DNA of 64,000 bases from Nostoc sp. CHAB 5824 (GTDB lineage Bacteria; Cyanobacteriota; Cyanobacteriia; Cyanobacteriales; Nostocaceae), in contig NZ_JAIVFT010000004.1 of the NCBI RefSeq assembly GCF_020829665.1, forward strand, positions 193,613-257,612. The letters run 5' to 3'. Position numbers and translations under genes: made by a program. Positions 61,796 through 64,000 of this stretch are shown here, piece after piece; position 1 is the first letter of the stretch; every line of letters begins with the position of its first letter. The notes beneath the pieces are model-generated. The model ran no database searches, was not told the origin of the DNA, and saw only the letters and a list, made by a program, of their open reading frames with translations.

Positions 61796-62341
61796 ATGAA
61801 ATTAGCTAGAAGTTTTGGCGTTGCTACTGTTGCAGTTGCCATTTCTGTTGCTGCTGTTGGTGCTAAACCAACGCAAGCTGCTTTAGTTAATTACGGTTTC
61901 ACAGTAGATGCGACATCTGGTGACAACCCAGGTCAGTATTATGGTTCTTTTCAATATGAAGACTCAACCTTAACTGGGATAGGTGAGGAAACTCTAGGGA
62001 TTAGCAATGGACTATCCATTTCCTTTGACTACTTAGGTACTCAGTATACAGAAACCAGCGATTTTGATTACCCATTATCTCCTGTAGTCAGCTTTACAAA
62101 TGGCAACCTGTTAGGACTAAGCTACTTGGTTGAAGATCAGTTTTTCATTGGGGATAATGCAGGTAATCCAAATAGAGGAGGAACAAAATTTTTTAGCATT
62201 CTAAGTGCTGACTTATTGTCTGCAACAGAGGTAGGTACAGTAAGTTACTCTAAGGGTCAGCCTGTACCAGAACCTATGACTCTTAGTGGTATAGCGATCG
62301 CAGGTATGATGGGTTTATGGCTGAAACGCAAGAAAAAATGA
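61796..62341 (+). CDS. PEP-CTERM protein
   Basis: The start chosen is the ATG at 61796 (MKLARSFGVATVAVAISVAA), with GGAG upstream; a TTG 15 bases upstream is possible. The 181-residue protein has a signal peptide ending near TQAALV, a beta-rich body (GQYYGSFQYEDSTLTG, GLSISFDYLGTQYTETSDFD) and a complete PEP-CTERM tail PVPEPMTLSGIAIAGMMGLWLKRKKK. It is a relative of the protein at 56648. Probably exported and anchored through exosortase. It is transcribed toward the PhoX gene, which converges on it. Confidence 0.8.
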   Translation: MKLARSFGVATVAVAISVAAVGAKPTQAALVNYGFTVDATSGDNPGQYYGSFQYEDSTLTGIGEETLGISNGLSISFDYLGTQYTETSDFDYPLSPVVSFTNGNLLGLSYLVEDQFFIGDNAGNPNRGGTKFFSILSADLLSATEVGTVSYSKGQPVPEPMTLSGIAIAGMMGLWLKRKKK

Positions 62342-62528
62342 AATGCTGTACTTAGCCAATCTCTAAAGTTGTAACCATATTTAAACTAAACGCTTTAGCT
62401 TGGTGATTATACAAATCATGCACAGAGATAAATTATCTGTGTGCATGTGTGATTCTAAAGCACTTGTTTTTGTGGAAATTTCAATGTAAAAAAGTTGTTA
62501 TCCAACATTTTTACACGCACATATAATG

Positions 62529-64000
62529 CTAAACAAAACTGCCAGTTGGATTCTTCCGCTGGATAGCAATTACAGATGGACGGGGGACACCTGTAGGTTG
62601 ACCATTGATATTACTGGGCCAGCTACTGCCACGAGGTACAGTGCGAGTCTGATTGAATGTTGTACCATTCAAATCCAGTAATTCAATGCTACGACTCAGG
62701 ATTGTGCCATCATTAATCGGACAATCTTCGCCAGGATGCTGTATTGAAAGAATCAGCGTATCTTCCACAAAAGTTGGCCCAGTCATCTCGCAACGCACTG
62801 GCCCATAGGCAAACGGTACTACATGTCCTGCATTGGCTCCACTGGTGGGGATAAAGAACAGCCAGTTATTACCAAAAACTCCTGTAAACTTAGAAACATC
62901 ACCACTAATTTTGTGATCGATGGTGGTTGGAGTACCAGCTGCACCGATGTCAAAACCGTTGTGAGTGTTGGTAGACATATCCGTGACACCCCAAACATTA
63001 CCTTGATTGTCGAACACTTGGTTATCGACATTAGCAAAACCAGCACCATCAACCGATCCGGCTTCTCCACCTTGGGCAAATCTTTCCCAGCGGAAGGTTA
63101 AACCTGTACCATCAGCACTATCTTCAATAATTTTGTATAGTCCGCCCGACTGCTGTGTAGCATTGACATCGGTACTTACCTTGGCAACTTGGAAAATTCG
63201 TGAATCTGGATAACCGTCGCTTCCTGGCGCACCATCGGTATAGGAGATGAACACCTCTTTGGTAAAGGGATGTACTTCTAAATCTTCTGGACGGGCTGTA
63301 GGTGTTCCCCCGGACAAGTTTGCGGCTAAGAAAGCATCACTAAGAACAGCGCCTTGGGTGGGGTAGAAATCAGATAGCTTTTTATTCTGATAATTAGGTA
63401 GTGCTGTTGCTTCGTTAGTGCGATCGCATTTAAAAATACCACCATCTTCAGTTTGACCTGCAACGCCACTACGTTTCGGTAATGGTAAAAATTTCACTTT
63501 TTCCTCCAACACGTTACCTTCTTGAGAAGAAATAACTGATGGTGGAATAGGATTAGTAGCAGTATTCAAGAGTAACGGTATCCATTGACCTGTTTTGTCT
63601 GGGTTGTAACGGGCAACGTATAAAGTACCGCTTTCCCACAAACTGCTGTTAGCTTTACTTGTTGGTGAAGAAACAGTACCTTTACTGACAAATTTCCAGG
63701 TATGTCCACCACGTCTATCATCACCCATATAAGCGACTAATTTCTTGCCTGCTTTAGCCCGGATAGCGACGTTTTCATGGCGGAAACGACCCAACCAAGT
63801 ATGTTTTCGAGGGCGGAAATTCGGATTTACGAGGTCAATTTCGACAATCCAACCGTATTTTTCGCCAACTAAACCAAAAGTCTTACCTATAGTATCTTTG
63901 GTGTAATCTATCTGAGTACCATCAGGCTTAACTGCTTCTGTAACACTACTTTGAAAGTTTTCTTCAGCAGATAAAATAGTTCCCCAAGGAGTTGTACCGC
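62529..64000 (-). CDS. phoX: PhoX-family alkaline phosphatase (partial, 5' end outside)
   Basis: The frame is open from 62529 to the right edge of the window, so at least 490 residues are present and the N-terminus (with the expected Tat signal) is missing; an internal Met at 63794 is not the start. It has the PhoX features GTTPWGTILSAEEN, YGWIVEIDLVNPNFRPRKHT, LGRFRHENVAIR, EDLEVHPFTKEVFISYTDGA, and NDGTILSRSIELL near the end. PhoX is an Fe/Ca-dependent phosphatase that cleaves phosphate monoesters outside the cell. Together with phoA it gives two unrelated phosphatases in one region. Confidence 0.9.
   Translation of the reverse strand, partial: GTTPWGTILSAEENFQSSVTEAVKPDGTQIDYTKDTIGKTFGLVGEKYGWIVEIDLVNPNFRPRKHTWLGRFRHENVAIRAKAGKKLVAYMGDDRRGGHTWKFVSKGTVSSPTSKANSSLWESGTLYVARYNPDKTGQWIPLLLNTATNPIPPSVISSQEGNVLEEKVKFLPLPKRSGVAGQTEDGGIFKCDRTNEATALPNYQNKKLSDFYPTQGAVLSDAFLAANLSGGTPTARPEDLEVHPFTKEVFISYTDGAPGSDGYPDSRIFQVAKVSTDVNATQQSGGLYKIIEDSADGTGLTFRWERFAQGGEAGSVDGAGFANVDNQVFDNQGNVWGVTDMSTNTHNGFDIGAAGTPTTIDHKISGDVSKFTGVFGNNWLFFIPTSGANAGHVVPFAYGPVRCEMTGPTFVEDTLILSIQHPGEDCPINDGTILSRSIELLDLNGTTFNQTRTVPRGSSWPSNINGQPTGVPRPSVIAIQRKNPTGSFV

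Noticed and set aside
1..64000. tRNA, rRNA, riboswitch or large IS element
   Set aside because: Reading all spacers for cloverleaf arms, conserved rRNA or transposase motifs gave none; a covariance-model scan would be decisive.

Overview
The window is from a filamentous, heterocyst-type cyanobacterium of the Nostoc/Anabaena kind. The evidence is photosynthesis and NDH-1 genes (psbEFLJ, psaI, rubA, ycf48, two ndhD, ndhCKJ), cyanobacterial or plastid-type genes (ycf46-like, ycf35-like, Tic20, DUF4327), a XisI protein, many HIP1 octamers (GCGATCGC), and a heavy load of short tandem heptamer repeats and small palindromic dispersed repeats. No rRNA, tRNA, CRISPR array or complete insertion sequence was seen.

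Layout. 1-2.9 kb: end of a membrane protein, then a ribbon-helix-helix-like protein, a Ycf46-type AAA ATPase and a Ycf35 protein. 3.1-4.9 kb: an exported amidase-domain protein and a lipoprotein. 5-10.4 kb: a decayed chimeric relic, XisI and Uma2 on the minus strand, then five plus-strand genes of oxidoreductase/hydrolase type (F420-oxidoreductase-like, two SDRs, SMP-30-like, ABM monooxygenase-like). 10.5-18.1 kb: two paralogous ndhD genes on the minus strand enclosing a coiled-coil protein, thrB and a convergent pair made of a DUF5131 three-Cys protein and its TcmP partner. 18.3-25 kb: two-component regulators, a small PSII-type membrane protein, CsbD, a TPR protein and repeat-rich spacers. 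25.4-32.9 kb: RRM protein plus rpsU, a zinc-ribbon Ser/Thr kinase, a PEP-CTERM-like protein, moeA converging on a class V aminotransferase, DUF4327 and a zinc-ribbon protein. 33.8-41 kb: a 1431-residue hybrid kinase, a receiver-only regulator, a membrane histidine kinase and an Rpn-like nuclease. 41.1-46 kb: ndhCKJ, then rubA-ycf48-psbEFLJ, with psaI converging. 46-56 kb: a 1072-residue repeat protein, a Cys-rich small protein, Tic20, an FAH-family enzyme, rpsF, a coiled-coil protein, STAS, DedA and argG. 56.6-64 kb: an extracellular phosphate region with alkaline phosphatases of the PhoA and PhoX types, two related PEP-CTERM-like proteins, a small secreted protein and a CDF metal exporter.

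How the genes work together. The best defined modules are NDH-1 (ndhCKJ, ndhD), the PSII/PSI assembly block (rubA, ycf48, psbEFLJ, psaI), cold-linked RNA handling (RRM plus rpsU), and phosphate scavenging outside the cell (PhoA, PhoX). The least understood are the DUF5131/TcmP pair, the XisI/Uma2 pair with its rearranged relic, and the redox cluster at 6.5-10.4 kb.

The most informative non-coding signals are four. A 127-bp element flanked by a 14-bp direct repeat separates rpsU from its terminator. A 20-bp palindrome occurs in several spacers and in frame inside moeA. A 116-bp element has 30-bp inverted ends. The relic at 5.07-5.43 kb looks like a collapsed duplicate of the locus next to it. 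Several functional statements rest on family recognition by eye and are marked as such.
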